NCBI GenBank assembly: GCA_044344795.1
Contig: JBIJCF010000002.1
Span: 62,001-126,000 of the forward strand
DNA length: 64,000 bases
Source of the DNA: GCA-2737665 sp044344795
Lineage (GTDB): Bacteria > Bacteroidota > Bacteroidia > Palsa-965
Reading direction: 5' to 3'
The notes below the pieces were generated by a model. The model was not told the origin of the DNA. It did not search any database and was given only the letters and a program-made list of their open reading frames with translations. A program made the translations under genes and the position numbers. This document shows, in pieces, positions 9,560 through 17,922 of the stretch. The stretch's first letter is position 1, and every line of letters starts with the position of its first letter.

Positions 9560-10795
9560 ATGAATACTAGAACCAATACATTACTCATCGGTAGTTTGTT
9601 AGCAGCAAGTGCAAGTTCTTTGACTGCACAAGTTAATTTGACTACGGATGAATTGTTGGGACAAATCAACACCATTACAACTGCAGTTCCGTTTCTGATG
9701 ATTTCTCCGGATTCCAGAAGTGGCGGAATGGGCGAAACCGGTGTTGCTACAACTCCAGATGTAAATTCTATACATTGGAATGCGGCGAAGTTGGCATTTG
9801 CATCGAAGAAAACCGGTTTTGGTATTTCGTACACGCCGTGGTTGCGCGCTTTAGTTCCGGATATTAATCTAGCGTATGTTTCGTTTTATACACAGCCTAA
9901 TAAAGAGTCTGCTTTCGGAATGTCCATGCGTTATTTTTCTTTAGGTAACATAACGTTTACGGACGTTGTTGGAAATACCATCGGACAGTTCCGCCCCAAC
10001 GAATTTGCTTTGGATGGCGCGTATTCCCGTAAGTTGGGTCGTCGTTTCTCAGCAGGGATGTCTGCACGAATTGTACGTTCTAACTTGACCAACGGAATCA
10101 CTGTTCAAGGTCAGGATACACGTCCTGGAACTGCATTCGCGGTGGATCTGAGCGGCTATTATTTCAACGATGACATTAAGGTTAGCGGCAAGAAAGCGAT
10201 TTTCATGAGCGGTATTGCTATCACAAACATCGGTAACAAAATTTCTTACAGCACTTCTATTAATCGCGATTTTATTCCGATCAATATGCGCTTGGGAAGT
10301 GGTTTACAAGTTAAAGCAGACGATTACAACAAAATCGGATTCCAGCTCGAGTTCAATAAGTTGTTGGTTCCAACACCTCCGGTTTATCTTCTGGATTCTG
10401 TTAACGGAGGTCCGGTTATTGGTCCTGATGGGAATTATGTAATTCTCGCCGGTCGCGATCCGGATCGTTCAGTTCCTGCAGGTATGATAGGATCTTTCTA
10501 TGATGCGCCTTCCGGATTTAAAGAGGAATTGCGTGAGATCAATATCAACTTTGGAACAGAGTATTGGTACAACGATCAGTTTGCGGTGCGTGCAGGATAT
10601 TTTTATGAGCACCCGACGAAAGGAAATCGTCAGTTCTTTACGTTGGGAGCAGGTATTAAGTACAACGTATTCGGATTGGATTTTGCGTATTTGATCCCAA
10701 CAAATGGTCAACGCAGTCCGTTGCAAAATACGCTGCGTTTCACCATGACTTTTGACTTCGACGCATTCAAATCTCAAAATGAAGGCGATAAATAA
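9560..10795 (+). CDS. porV: Type IX secretion system outer membrane protein PorV (LptO)
   Basis: A 411-residue outer membrane barrel of the PorV/FadL-like family. It has a signal peptide (cleavage near SLTAQ, about residue 24) and the characteristic opening AVPFLMISPDSRSGGMGE (about 42-59), followed by beta strands and a terminal TMTFDFD strand. PorV collects cargo from the SprA translocon and delivers it to PorU. The ATG at 9560 is used; a TTG at 9533 is in frame but would place extra residues ahead of the signal peptide. The gene lies 50 nt after porU and is followed by a strong terminator, so porU-porV appears to be a complete transcription unit. Confidence 0.95.
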   Translation: MNTRTNTLLIGSLLAASASSLTAQVNLTTDELLGQINTITTAVPFLMISPDSRSGGMGETGVATTPDVNSIHWNAAKLAFASKKTGFGISYTPWLRALVPDINLAYVSFYTQPNKESAFGMSMRYFSLGNITFTDVVGNTIGQFRPNEFALDGAYSRKLGRRFSAGMSARIVRSNLTNGITVQGQDTRPGTAFAVDLSGYYFNDDIKVSGKKAIFMSGIAITNIGNKISYSTSINRDFIPINMRLGSGLQVKADDYNKIGFQLEFNKLLVPTPPVYLLDSVNGGPVIGPDGNYVILAGRDPDRSVPAGMIGSFYDAPSGFKEELREININFGTEYWYNDQFAVRAGYFYEHPTKGNRQFFTLGAGIKYNVFGLDFAYLIPTNGQRSPLQNTLRFTMTFDFDAFKSQNEGDK

Positions 10796-10818
10796 TTTGA
10801 AATAAAACATAACATGAA

Positions 10819-10848
10819 ATGCTGGTCGAAAATTGACCGGCATTTTTT
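10819..10848 (+). terminator. Rho-independent terminator after porV
   Basis: A 9-bp stem (10819-10827 with 10835-10843, one G-T pair) with a 7-nt loop is followed by six Ts. It lies between the porV stop (10795) and the ispF ATG (10862), so upstream in-frame starts for ispF would fall inside the hairpin. Confidence 0.88.
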
Positions 10849-10861
10849 ATACCTGAAAATT

Positions 10862-11347
10862 ATGATACCCAATATTCGCGTAGGATTCGGTTTTGATGTC
10901 CACCAATTGAAGGAAGGACGTCCGATGATTCTTGGTGGTGTGCACATTGAGCATGATAAGGGATGCGATGGACATTCGGATGCGGATGTTTTATTACATG
11001 CGATTTGTGATGCGCTATTAGGTGCAGCAGGAATGCGCGACATTGGTTTTCATTTTCCCAATACATCAGCGGAATTTAAAAATGCGGACAGTAAGAATTT
11101 ATTGAAACATGTGGTGCAATTGATTCGCGAGAAGGGATGGCAAGTAATCAATGTGGACGCTACTTTAACATTGGAAGCACCGAAAATAAATCCGCATATT
11201 GGAGCGATGATTAAAATAATTGCTCCAATCCTTGAAGTTGATGAAGATCGGGTGGCGATAAAAGCCACCACAAACGAGAAGATGGGTTATGTGGGAAGCG
11301 GCCAAGGTGCGAATGCTTACGCCGTTGCGTTGATCGGAAAACCTTAA
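10862..11347 (+). CDS. ispF: 2-C-methyl-D-erythritol 2,4-cyclodiphosphate synthase
   Basis: IspF cyclises CDP-ME-2-phosphate to MEcPP in the non-mevalonate isoprenoid pathway. The 161-residue protein is normal length. It shows the zinc motif GFDVH (Asp8, His10), GGVHIEHDKGCDGHSDADVLLHAICDALLGA with the metal-binding His, FPNT, and the C-terminal TTNEKMGYVGSGQG. The start at 10862 matches the family start RVGFGFD and lies beyond the terminator hairpin. No other MEP-pathway gene is nearby. Its stop codon overlaps the stop of the convergent DUF2490 gene in a shared TTAA. Confidence 0.96.
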   Translation: MIPNIRVGFGFDVHQLKEGRPMILGGVHIEHDKGCDGHSDADVLLHAICDALLGAAGMRDIGFHFPNTSAEFKNADSKNLLKHVVQLIREKGWQVINVDATLTLEAPKINPHIGAMIKIIAPILEVDEDRVAIKATTNEKMGYVGSGQGANAYAVALIGKP

Positions 11348-12024
11348 TCGATATTGATGGTGTATTCTACACCAATGATATAAAGTGTCTCCGGATCACT
11401 GATATTCCATTCTTTCTGATAGAGACCATAAAACCCGATCTGGTGCATTTTATTGATTGAATAATCTACTCCACCTATAAATCGTGTTCGGTCGAAGCCT
11501 TTGTGATAAGCCACACGTGGATCGTGAATAAGCCAGCGCATTTCAGTGCCGATGTATGGAGAGAAAAGCTCATTTAGTTTGAATGAACATTTGAATAAAT
11601 TTCTCCAATACGATTCCGGGACATAACCAAATTGTGCTGCGTAACCATATCCTCGCCATTCATATTGCAAACGACTGCGGTATGCAATGATGAACCGTCC
11701 CGGTTTTAATCGTGCGATAACATCTGCATACACGCGATGACGAATACCCCAAAAGCCATCTTCCTTGTGTTTGTTTATGATACGGTAGGTGCCTGCAACA
11801 CGAAAGTTCTTGTTGAATTTATACGTTAATCCAACGTTGGTGTAGAATAGATTCACGGTTGTCAGATTATCTCGTACCCGGAATTCCTGATCAAAATTGA
11901 ATACTAACTTGTCGCCAATATCCTTATTTACGCTAAATGTGGTCCACAAGCCGAGATCGCTGCGTTGTGCATACAGCGAGGATGTAACTGTCAATACTAC
12001 TAACAACCGGCGTAAATGGAGCAT
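11344..12024 (-). CDS. DUF2490 outer membrane protein
   Basis: A 226-residue secreted protein with a signal peptide (cleavage near SLYAQ, about residue 19). It has a beta-rich body typical of DUF2490: DLGLWTTFSVNKDIGDKL, FRVRDNL, YTNVGLTYKFNKNFRVAGTYR and a closing IIGVEYTINID. The pattern suggests a small outer membrane barrel; its biochemical role is unknown. It is the last gene of the tight minus-strand cluster with DUF4956 and VTC proteins, 4 nt after DUF4956, so it may supply that system's outer membrane part. The link is inferred from position only. Confidence 0.8.
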   Translation of the reverse strand: MLHLRRLLVVLTVTSSLYAQRSDLGLWTTFSVNKDIGDKLVFNFDQEFRVRDNLTTVNLFYTNVGLTYKFNKNFRVAGTYRIINKHKEDGFWGIRHRVYADVIARLKPGRFIIAYRSRLQYEWRGYGYAAQFGYVPESYWRNLFKCSFKLNELFSPYIGTEMRWLIHDPRVAYHKGFDRTRFIGGVDYSINKMHQIGFYGLYQKEWNISDPETLYIIGVEYTINID

Positions 12025-12028
12025 ACAA

Positions 12029-12796
12029 TTACTTTTGATAATAGTAAACTTTAATAATCGCCGAATCCTTCAGGTAGTCCACTTTACCAACACTTGCTTT
12101 GTGCACGTTCAGACCGGTACGCTTTCTCAGATCTTCCAACAATGCTTCGTATTGTTCGGGTTTTATAAGATCGATATTATCATATTGGATGGTTTGAACA
12201 AATTCGGTTTTCATTAAAATATTTCCATCCAAAAAGAATGCGGCGACCACGATAAATCCATTGATTATAGCTAATTCCAAAATACTTCCACGAATTACGG
12301 AACTGATTAAGCCGAGCGCAATTACGGTAAACAAATACGTCATATCTCGCGCAGAAATGTCTTCTGTACGATAACGCAGAAGTGAAAAAACTGCAAAAAG
12401 TCCGAACGCGGCGCCCGTTGAGAAGCTGGACTTGGTATTAAGCAAGAACGATATAGCGAAAATGGTAATATTAAACATGAAGAACGTGAAGAAGTAGTCG
12501 CGTCTTCTATATACGGGAAAATAGATTAAGCGAATGAGCACAAACATGGCAAACAAATTGAGGCCGAGCCGTGCAAAAAACGCCGCATTAAAGCGATCAA
12601 GAGCGGTAGTGAAAAACGAAACTTCCGGTTCTTCTTTGTCCTTGTCTTTCTTTTTCTTCTTCTTTTCTTCTTCAGTGTCTTGCTCCGTATGATTGACATT
12701 CTCACTTAAGGGATTGTCCGTTTGAGCATGAAGCGCAGGAGAAGGTGCGAGCGCAATGAATAACCAAAATAGAATATGTAATGATCTAACTAGCAT
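12029..12796 (-). CDS. DUF4956 membrane protein
   Basis: A 255-residue inner membrane protein. A signal-like hydrophobic segment (about 4-24) is followed by a low-complexity charged linker rich in Lys and Glu (about 40-60). Then come about four membrane segments containing the DUF4956 hallmark FSLLRYRTEDISARDMTYLF (about 139-158), and a C-terminal soluble domain. The ATG at 12796 overlaps the 3' end of the VTC gene by 11 nt, implying translational coupling; an in-frame TTG lies 6 nt further upstream. DUF4956 has no assigned biochemical function but is often encoded beside VTC-type polyphosphate polymerases, as here. Confidence 0.85.
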   Translation of the reverse strand: MLVRSLHILFWLFIALAPSPALHAQTDNPLSENVNHTEQDTEEEKKKKKKDKDKEEPEVSFFTTALDRFNAAFFARLGLNLFAMFVLIRLIYFPVYRRRDYFFTFFMFNITIFAISFLLNTKSSFSTGAAFGLFAVFSLLRYRTEDISARDMTYLFTVIALGLISSVIRGSILELAIINGFIVVAAFFLDGNILMKTEFVQTIQYDNIDLIKPEQYEALLEDLRKRTGLNVHKASVGKVDYLKDSAIIKVYYYQK

Positions 12797-13544
12797 GGGC
12801 AATTTTATCTACAGTTTTTAAATCTTGTTTGAAGTTATTTATTTTAATATCGGAGTGTAATTTACTCATGGCCATCACAAATTTGCTCATGCCAAAAGGT
12901 TTAATACGCCGGTTCTGCAATGCTTTGCGAAACGGTGTTTGATTGCGACTATCGAGTTTGGCTTCAATGATTACCAGTCCGCAGAACTCATGTGCATCCT
13001 TCCCATCACGCACCACGAGATTAGTGTCAATGGTAAGACGTTCTTTGCCTGATTTATTCACGAGCGTAATTCGGTCGTATTCAATGACCAGTGCGGGAGA
13101 TAATTCATTCGGATGTAAGTGCGTTTCTTTTTCCAGAAAAGTGGTGGTGGCATCATTAAAAATATCGTCACCGGATTTTATTTTAATTCGCTGTTTCAAA
13201 GTTCGTCCCTTGTTGCTCTTCTTCTTTATTTCAAAAAATGCAAGATTGGAGTCGACATATTTTCGAATACGAATTTTGAATCGTGGTACTTTGCCCTGAT
13301 GATGTTGCTTGTACATCAAATGTTCGGGAGTGTCGAGGTAAGTGGTTTCGTAATGCGCAACACGATTGCCGTTGATGTCCAGAACTTGATAATCAGATAA
13401 TACTTCTTCAAGAATGGGCAACAATTGATCTTCATGGATATTGTACTTCACGTCAATGCGATCCAGCAGTTTTACGTTATCCATTTCAGATAAACTTACC
13501 GGTTCGAATTTTGCCAACACTTTTTGAAGAGCCGCTTTATCCAT
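12786..13544 (-). CDS. VTC domain-containing (polyphosphate polymerase-like) protein
   Basis: A 252-residue soluble protein with the VTC/CYTH tunnel-fold pattern: RIDVKY (29-34), YLDT (69-72), KIRIRKY (90-96), FFEIKKK (103-109), EYD (155-157), IIEAKL (192-197) and FGMSKFVMAM (217-226). The alternating Arg/Lys and Glu residues are those that bind triphosphate and metal in yeast Vtc4, which makes polyphosphate from ATP. The bacterial substrate is unproven. There is no SPX or membrane domain, so the DUF4956 partner encoded with an 11-nt overlap probably provides membrane anchoring. The preceding gene ends 2 nt upstream. Confidence 0.87.
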   Translation of the reverse strand: MDKAALQKVLAKFEPVSLSEMDNVKLLDRIDVKYNIHEDQLLPILEEVLSDYQVLDINGNRVAHYETTYLDTPEHLMYKQHHQGKVPRFKIRIRKYVDSNLAFFEIKKKSNKGRTLKQRIKIKSGDDIFNDATTTFLEKETHLHPNELSPALVIEYDRITLVNKSGKERLTIDTNLVVRDGKDAHEFCGLVIIEAKLDSRNQTPFRKALQNRRIKPFGMSKFVMAMSKLHSDIKINNFKQDLKTVDKIAHAS

Positions 13545-13546
13545 AA

Positions 13547-14128
13547 TTAGGAGTAGGTGTATTTAATCACTTTAAGCAACGTGTCGTTTGAACCGTAAAT
13601 TTTCTTTTCGGTTTTTAATCCTTTGGCATTATACGTGTAAACCTCTTTGCGAATAATTTTGCCGGAAGCATCCATGGTTAGTTCCATCAACTTTTCGCCT
13701 TTACCATTATAGGTAAAGGTAGTACGTTGAATAATGTTCCCGGCTTGATCGTATTGGGTTTCTTCAGTTTTGTCACCGTTGCTATTGTGTTTCCAGGTGG
13801 TGCGGGAATATTTCGGGTCTTCGGAATTCTCCTTCGGCGATTTATTGTTTTCTACAATTTCTTCTGATTTTTCTTTTCCCGCGTATTTGGTGCGTACACG
13901 TTTACGAGTAGATCCGTCTTTGTTGTAATCTACTTCTTCGACGACATTACCATCTTTATCAAATGCCTTGTAAGACGATTTATAAGTTGCGGTTTCCTTG
14001 CCGTTTTCAAACAGGGTGGTGGTTTCAGTAGTAGATTTGATTTTATATTCTTTCGCTTGTTTACGCGACTGCGCCTCGACTTTCGTCGAGAACAACAGGA
14101 TTATAATGAACAACAACGTTTGCTTCAT
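13547..14128 (-). CDS. Small secreted protein with YD/MORN-like repeats, function unknown
   Basis: A 193-residue protein with a signal peptide (cleavage near KVEAQ, about residue 20). The lysine-rich beta-repeat body has recurring short units: FDKDGNVVEEVDYNKDG, KHNSNGDKTEETQYDQAGN, TYNGKGEKLMEL, DASGKIIRKEVYTYNAKG and a final KYTYS. These resemble YD-type or MORN-like hairpin repeats in secreted Bacteroidota proteins. It is probably periplasmic. It lies between the lipoprotein and VTC genes, with 5- and 2-nt gaps, so it is almost certainly co-transcribed with them. I cannot assign a function. Confidence 0.75.
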   Translation of the reverse strand: MKQTLLFIIILLFSTKVEAQSRKQAKEYKIKSTTETTTLFENGKETATYKSSYKAFDKDGNVVEEVDYNKDGSTRKRVRTKYAGKEKSEEIVENNKSPKENSEDPKYSRTTWKHNSNGDKTEETQYDQAGNIIQRTTFTYNGKGEKLMELTMDASGKIIRKEVYTYNAKGLKTEKKIYGSNDTLLKVIKYTYS

Positions 14129-14133
14129 GCCGC

Positions 14134-14523
14134 TTATTTCTTAATTTCAATAACTGGTGCTTCCGCTTCTTGTTTCTTGGAGCTGATTTCAACGGTAACG
14201 GAAACTGCTTCTCGTTCTGCAGGTGTACAAACGGTGGAATACGCATAAATCGTGTACTTGCCGGGACGCAGGTAACGAAACCAATACGTGCCGTCCGGAC
14301 CTGTGCGAATGCGATCGCCGTAGGAAGGATCGTCACCATAAACGATATACACTTCTTCATCCGGTGCCCAAAATTCACCGGATAATGTATTACAATTGTT
14401 TACGTATCGTTTCGCGTAAATTTTGCCTGTAATACTGGCGCTTCCTCCTTCTCCGGGGCCGCTGCTGCAGGAAATAGCAATGAGTAAAACAAAGGCGACT
14501 AGTGTTGCAAATTTTCGTTTCAT
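14134..14523 (-). CDS. Small lipoprotein with carboxypeptidase-regulatory-like domain
   Basis: A 129-residue lipoprotein. The signal peptide ends in LLIAISC, placing the lipid-modified Cys near residue 19. The body resembles a transthyretin/carboxypeptidase regulatory-like beta sandwich: ASITGKIYAKRY, VYIVYGDDPSYGDRIRTGPDGTYWFRYLRPGKYTIYAY. Such folds often bind or present sugars or proteins at the surface. I chose the ATG at 14523; an in-frame ATG at 14550 would lengthen the n-region by nine residues and cannot be excluded. It is upstream of, and nearly touching, the secreted repeat protein in the VTC-DUF4956 cluster. Confidence 0.75.
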   Translation of the reverse strand: MKRKFATLVAFVLLIAISCSSGPGEGGSASITGKIYAKRYVNNCNTLSGEFWAPDEEVYIVYGDDPSYGDRIRTGPDGTYWFRYLRPGKYTIYAYSTVCTPAEREAVSVTVEISSKKQEAEAPVIEIKK

Positions 14524-14598
14524 GGTGAAGCGCGATGGTGTAGTAATCATAAATGTGATTATAAGGGCGGAAAGATAATTGTTGCTGGATGAATGTTG

Positions 14599-16116
14599 CT
14601 AATGTGTTACGATAATTTTAAGTGCTTGCCGCTGAGAGGTAGTTATGAACTCGACGAAGTATATACCATTAGGCCAAGTGCTGCACGACACTGAAGTAAC
14701 TCCGCGAACATTTTCTTGTGAAGCGACCCATTGTCCTTGTATATTAAATACACGGTAACTGTATCGTTCAGTACCTGCCGGAGTGATGTTGAAATAATCG
14801 TTCGCAGGATTTGGGGCTTGGTTAAACGTCGTGATGTTTGATGAATTATCCGGAACAGACAACCAGCAGCCAAAGGCGCTTAATTGATTCATTAACGCAT
14901 TTCGACGTGCAGTGATAAACGATTTTAGTCCCGGCATTGTTATTCCTCCGTTGGGGCCGGGCAATGTGATAGCCATTGTGATGTTGTCTTCGAAGTTTTG
15001 GTTCGTATAAAACTTGTGTGTATCAGCATACACATAAGGTCGAATAACATTTGCAATACTATCAATCATAGGATCCATGAAATCATTAGAGAAATCATTG
15101 CTCAGCATTACGCATAAAGCATTGATATAATCCTGATGATGCACGCTGTTGTTAAACATGTTATTCAATAAGGGTCTATTAGCCGGTTGATTGAGGTAGT
15201 TGTAGGGAATGGTTTGGATGGTGTTTGCATTCATGTTCATTTGAAAGTTTCCGAATGCTTCATTCACATCCCAAACAATCCATCGGAAAATGTCGGCATC
15301 TTCATCGTGATAGATGTAATAATTATGACCACTGCCGGTGTACGAATCGAGGTTGGAGAATATGTTAGAGAATGCAGCTGCTTTAAGAACGCTCCAGGTA
15401 TCAAATACTGTCGGTAAAGAATCCTGAAAATTGGCGGATGGTGTGTTGTTAATGACATCAATTGTATGCACCAAGTCACTCCAGTCATTGGTTTGCGTAC
15501 GGTCTAATTCATATTTGTTATAATATAATGAAGGAGATGAGCCAAGCCATCTTAAATCTCCCGAAGGATCACCTTTGAATAGATTGCCATCGTTATTGTT
15601 GAAACGTTGTGTAAGAAATTTTGCGTTCACTTCTTCCACTAAAGTGTACAATCCCCAATATGAACTATTGATGTACACACGTGCATACGTGCATCGTGGT
15701 GCCAATATTCCCTGACGTCTGCAAAAATCCAGCGCTAATTTTTCACGCATGAACGTAGGATCCTTGAAGCAGTTGTTCAGATTGATTTTCTTGATGCCAT
15801 CATAGCTTAAAGTGGAATCAAATTCGTTGAAATCAATTTTAAACGATTTCTTGTCGGACGGATTGTTGTAGGAAGAATTGCCTTTGAACTTTGCTCCTAC
15901 ATCGTCCATTACACGACCATTCAGTACCAACTGACATACCGTGTAGTAATCATTGGTATAGCCATCCTCCAAAGTATCCCAGTAAGAAGGTTGAGTAAAG
16001 TTCAGATGAATTTCGTGTACGGTTGATACGTTCCATAAACTGTCTCCATCCTGATGAGTTTGAGCGGTGATGTTGCTTCCGAAGAGAACCAACAAAGCGA
16101 GGGAAAAATGTTTCAT
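14599..16116 (-). CDS. CotH-family secreted kinase with T9SS sorting domain
   Basis: A 505-residue protein with a signal peptide (cleavage near NITAQ, residue 19) and a CotH kinase domain. The domain shows KFKGNSSYN, KKSFKIDFN (Lys93), NLNNCFKDPTFMREKLA, a segment reading ARVYINSSYWGLYTLVEE, and WDVNEAFG with Asp283 at the catalytic D-x-N position. CotH proteins are atypical kinases; Bacillus CotH phosphorylates spore-coat proteins. The last 75 residues (from about 430, NPANDYFNI to ALKIIVTH) form a type A T9SS sorting domain, so the enzyme should be exported and displayed by PorU/PorV. The ATG at 16116 precedes the signal peptide. It leads the VTC-DUF4956 cluster, 75 nt before the lipoprotein gene. 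Confidence 0.87.
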   Translation of the reverse strand: MKHFSLALLVLFGSNITAQTHQDGDSLWNVSTVHEIHLNFTQPSYWDTLEDGYTNDYYTVCQLVLNGRVMDDVGAKFKGNSSYNNPSDKKSFKIDFNEFDSTLSYDGIKKINLNNCFKDPTFMREKLALDFCRRQGILAPRCTYARVYINSSYWGLYTLVEEVNAKFLTQRFNNNDGNLFKGDPSGDLRWLGSSPSLYYNKYELDRTQTNDWSDLVHTIDVINNTPSANFQDSLPTVFDTWSVLKAAAFSNIFSNLDSYTGSGHNYYIYHDEDADIFRWIVWDVNEAFGNFQMNMNANTIQTIPYNYLNQPANRPLLNNMFNNSVHHQDYINALCVMLSNDFSNDFMDPMIDSIANVIRPYVYADTHKFYTNQNFEDNITMAITLPGPNGGITMPGLKSFITARRNALMNQLSAFGCWLSVPDNSSNITTFNQAPNPANDYFNITPAGTERYSYRVFNIQGQWVASQENVRGVTSVSCSTWPNGIYFVEFITTSQRQALKIIVTH

Positions 16117-16258
16117 AATGTCGAGACGTTGCAATCCTCACGAAAGTTTAATTCATGGTTTCGAAAAGATTAATGGAAAGTTAACAGAATTCGGGAAGCC
16201 GTGAAATGATTTCAAAGGACAAAAGACCTTTGAGCGAATAAATTGTAAACAAATGAGC

Positions 16259-16266
16259 TACCTTTA
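16259..16266 (+). promoter_or_regulatory. Putative -7 box TACCTTTA for cdd
   Basis: One mismatch from TAnnTTTG, ending 5 nt before the cdd ATG at 16272. It would give an almost leaderless transcript, like the better matches elsewhere in the window. Confidence 0.4.
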
Positions 16267-16271
16267 ACGTA

Positions 16272-16763
16272 ATGGGAAAGCAATTTGAAATTATTACGAA
16301 AGTTTTGGAATACGACAGCGACGTTGAATTAGAGTCCGTTGATCGCAACTTATTGAAACAAGCACGGAATGCTACTTCAAATGCTTATGCGCCGTATTCG
16401 AATTTCCGCGTGGGTGCTGCAGTGTTGCTGAGCAATGGCGTGGTAGTTGGTGGCAATAATCAGGAGAATGTGGCGTATCCGTCGGGTTTATGTGCTGAAC
16501 GTGTGGCCATTTATTCTGCGGGCGCAGTATACCCGGAAGCTTCAGTTGTAGCAGTTGCGGTTAGTAGCAGGTCGGATAAATTTGAAGTGAATAAACCGAT
16601 GTCGCCGTGCGGTGCTTGTCGCCAGGCTATGGCGGAATACGAGCAACGATCAGGACAACCAATTCGTATAATTTTAGGAGCGCACACAGGGCCTGTACAA
16701 GTGATAGAAAGTGTGAAATCGTTGCTGCCGTTAATATTTGAAGCCCCCGAACTCAAAGAATAG
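16272..16763 (+). CDS. cdd: Cytidine deaminase
   Basis: A 163-residue zinc hydrolase that deaminates cytidine and deoxycytidine to the uridine forms in pyrimidine salvage. The signature is complete: FRVGAAV, NQENVAYPSGLCAER (zinc ligand Cys74 and catalytic Glu76) and SPCGACRQ (zinc ligands Cys113 and Cys116). It is longer than the 130-residue Bacillus enzyme because of a short N-terminal extension with SVDRNLLKQAR. It lies upstream of pdhA-pdhC, as in many Flavobacteriia, but has a 100-nt gap and pdhA has its own promoter box. Confidence 0.94.
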   Translation: MGKQFEIITKVLEYDSDVELESVDRNLLKQARNATSNAYAPYSNFRVGAAVLLSNGVVVGGNNQENVAYPSGLCAERVAIYSAGAVYPEASVVAVAVSSRSDKFEVNKPMSPCGACRQAMAEYEQRSGQPIRIILGAHTGPVQVIESVKSLLPLIFEAPELKE

Positions 16764-16807
16764 TATTGAACTTGCTGGAATACAGGGATTTGTAATACTG
16801 CATTGAA

Positions 16808-16838
16808 CTTGCTCCCCGATTAAAAACTATTAACTTTG
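16808..16838 (+). promoter_or_regulatory. Promoter of pdhA
   Basis: A CTTG -33 element (16808-16811) is followed after exactly 19 nt by TAACTTTG (16831-16838), a perfect TAnnTTTG -7 box. Both box and spacing fit the Bacteroidota sigma-A promoter. The ATG at 16865 gives a leader of about 20-25 nt. Confidence 0.65.
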
Positions 16839-16864
16839 TCCACTTATCATTTTACCTAAAAGGT

Positions 16865-17890
16865 ATGGCGACTAAAACACAAAAGACAGCTTCAAAATCG
16901 AAGACCGCATTTAGCAAAGAACAGTATCTGTATTGGTACGAGTTGATGCTGAAAATGCGTCGTGTAGAAGAGAAATGCGGGGAGTTATATATCCAGCAAA
17001 AAATTCGTGGCTTCTGTCACTTGTACATCGGGCAGGAAGCTCTTGTTGCAGGTGCGGAATCGGCAACAACAAAGGAGGATCGTGTCATCACTGCTTATCG
17101 TGATCACGCACATCCAATCGGGCGTGGTATGCATCCGAAATACATGATTGCCGAATTGATGGCGAAGTCAACCGGATGCTCCAAAGGCAAAGGCGGTTCC
17201 ATGCACATCTTTTCAAAAGAATTTAATTTCTTCGGAGGTCATGGTATTGTTGGCGGACAAATTCCGTTGGGCGCAGGTATTGCGTTTGCAGATCAATACA
17301 ACGGCAATCAGCGTGTAACCTTGTGTTACATGGGTGATGGCGCTGTGCGTCAGGGCGCGTTACACGAAACCTTTAACATGGCGATGTTGTGGAAGTTGCC
17401 GGTAATTTTCATTATCGAGAACAACAACTATGCGATGGGAACATCTGTAGAGCGTACGTCGAATGTGCATGATTTATACAAGATTGGTGCAGGTTACGAT
17501 ATGCCATCATATCAGGTAGACGGCATGAGTTGCGAAACGGTTCATGAAGCCATTGCAGCAGCAGCGGCTCACGCCCGCGCAGGTAATGGTCCGACGTTAT
17601 TGGAAATGAAAACATATCGCTACCGTGGGCATTCCATGTCTGATCCAGCGAAATACCGTACGAAAGACGAAGTGGAAGCCTACAAGGCACAAGATCCGAT
17701 TGAACGCGTGATTACTACATTACGCGAAAACGGTTGGATTGATGATGCCGGTATAGAAGCTATGGAAGCTAAGATTCAAGCGATCGTTGATGAGTCGGTG
17801 AAATTCGCAGAAGAATCTCCTTTCCCTGCTCCGGAAGAACTGTATAAAGATGTTTATGCGGAGCCGAACTATCCATTTATCATGGAATAA
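16865..17890 (+). CDS. pdhA: Pyruvate dehydrogenase E1 component, alpha subunit
   Basis: A 341-residue E1-alpha subunit, which with E1-beta decarboxylates pyruvate using thiamine diphosphate and passes the acetyl group to lipoyl-E2. The ThDP-binding motif GDGAVRQGALHETFNMA...NNNYAMGT is complete. The phosphorylation-loop region YRYRGHSMSDPAKYRTKDE matches PdhA. FGGHGIVGGQIPLGAG is also typical. The N-terminus carries a short lysine- and threonine-rich tail. E2 follows directly after 32 nt; no E1-beta gene lies between them or elsewhere in the window. Confidence 0.95.
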   Translation: MATKTQKTASKSKTAFSKEQYLYWYELMLKMRRVEEKCGELYIQQKIRGFCHLYIGQEALVAGAESATTKEDRVITAYRDHAHPIGRGMHPKYMIAELMAKSTGCSKGKGGSMHIFSKEFNFFGGHGIVGGQIPLGAGIAFADQYNGNQRVTLCYMGDGAVRQGALHETFNMAMLWKLPVIFIIENNNYAMGTSVERTSNVHDLYKIGAGYDMPSYQVDGMSCETVHEAIAAAAAHARAGNGPTLLEMKTYRYRGHSMSDPAKYRTKDEVEAYKAQDPIERVITTLRENGWIDDAGIEAMEAKIQAIVDESVKFAEESPFPAPEELYKDVYAEPNYPFIME

Positions 17891-17922
17891 CTAATATTAA
17901 AAACGTAACGGATTAAACGTAT

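Noticed and set aside
11344..11347. Overlap of ispF and DUF2490 stop codons as a possible frameshift or error
   Set aside because: Both proteins end at normal family lengths, and a TTAA palindrome naturally serves as stop on both strands.
16765..16813. 12-bp direct repeat ATTGAACTTGCT (16765-16776 and 16802-16813) upstream of pdhA
   Set aside because: The second copy overlaps the proposed -33 element, so an operator is possible. One short repeat pair in 100 bp is weak evidence, and I did not annotate it.
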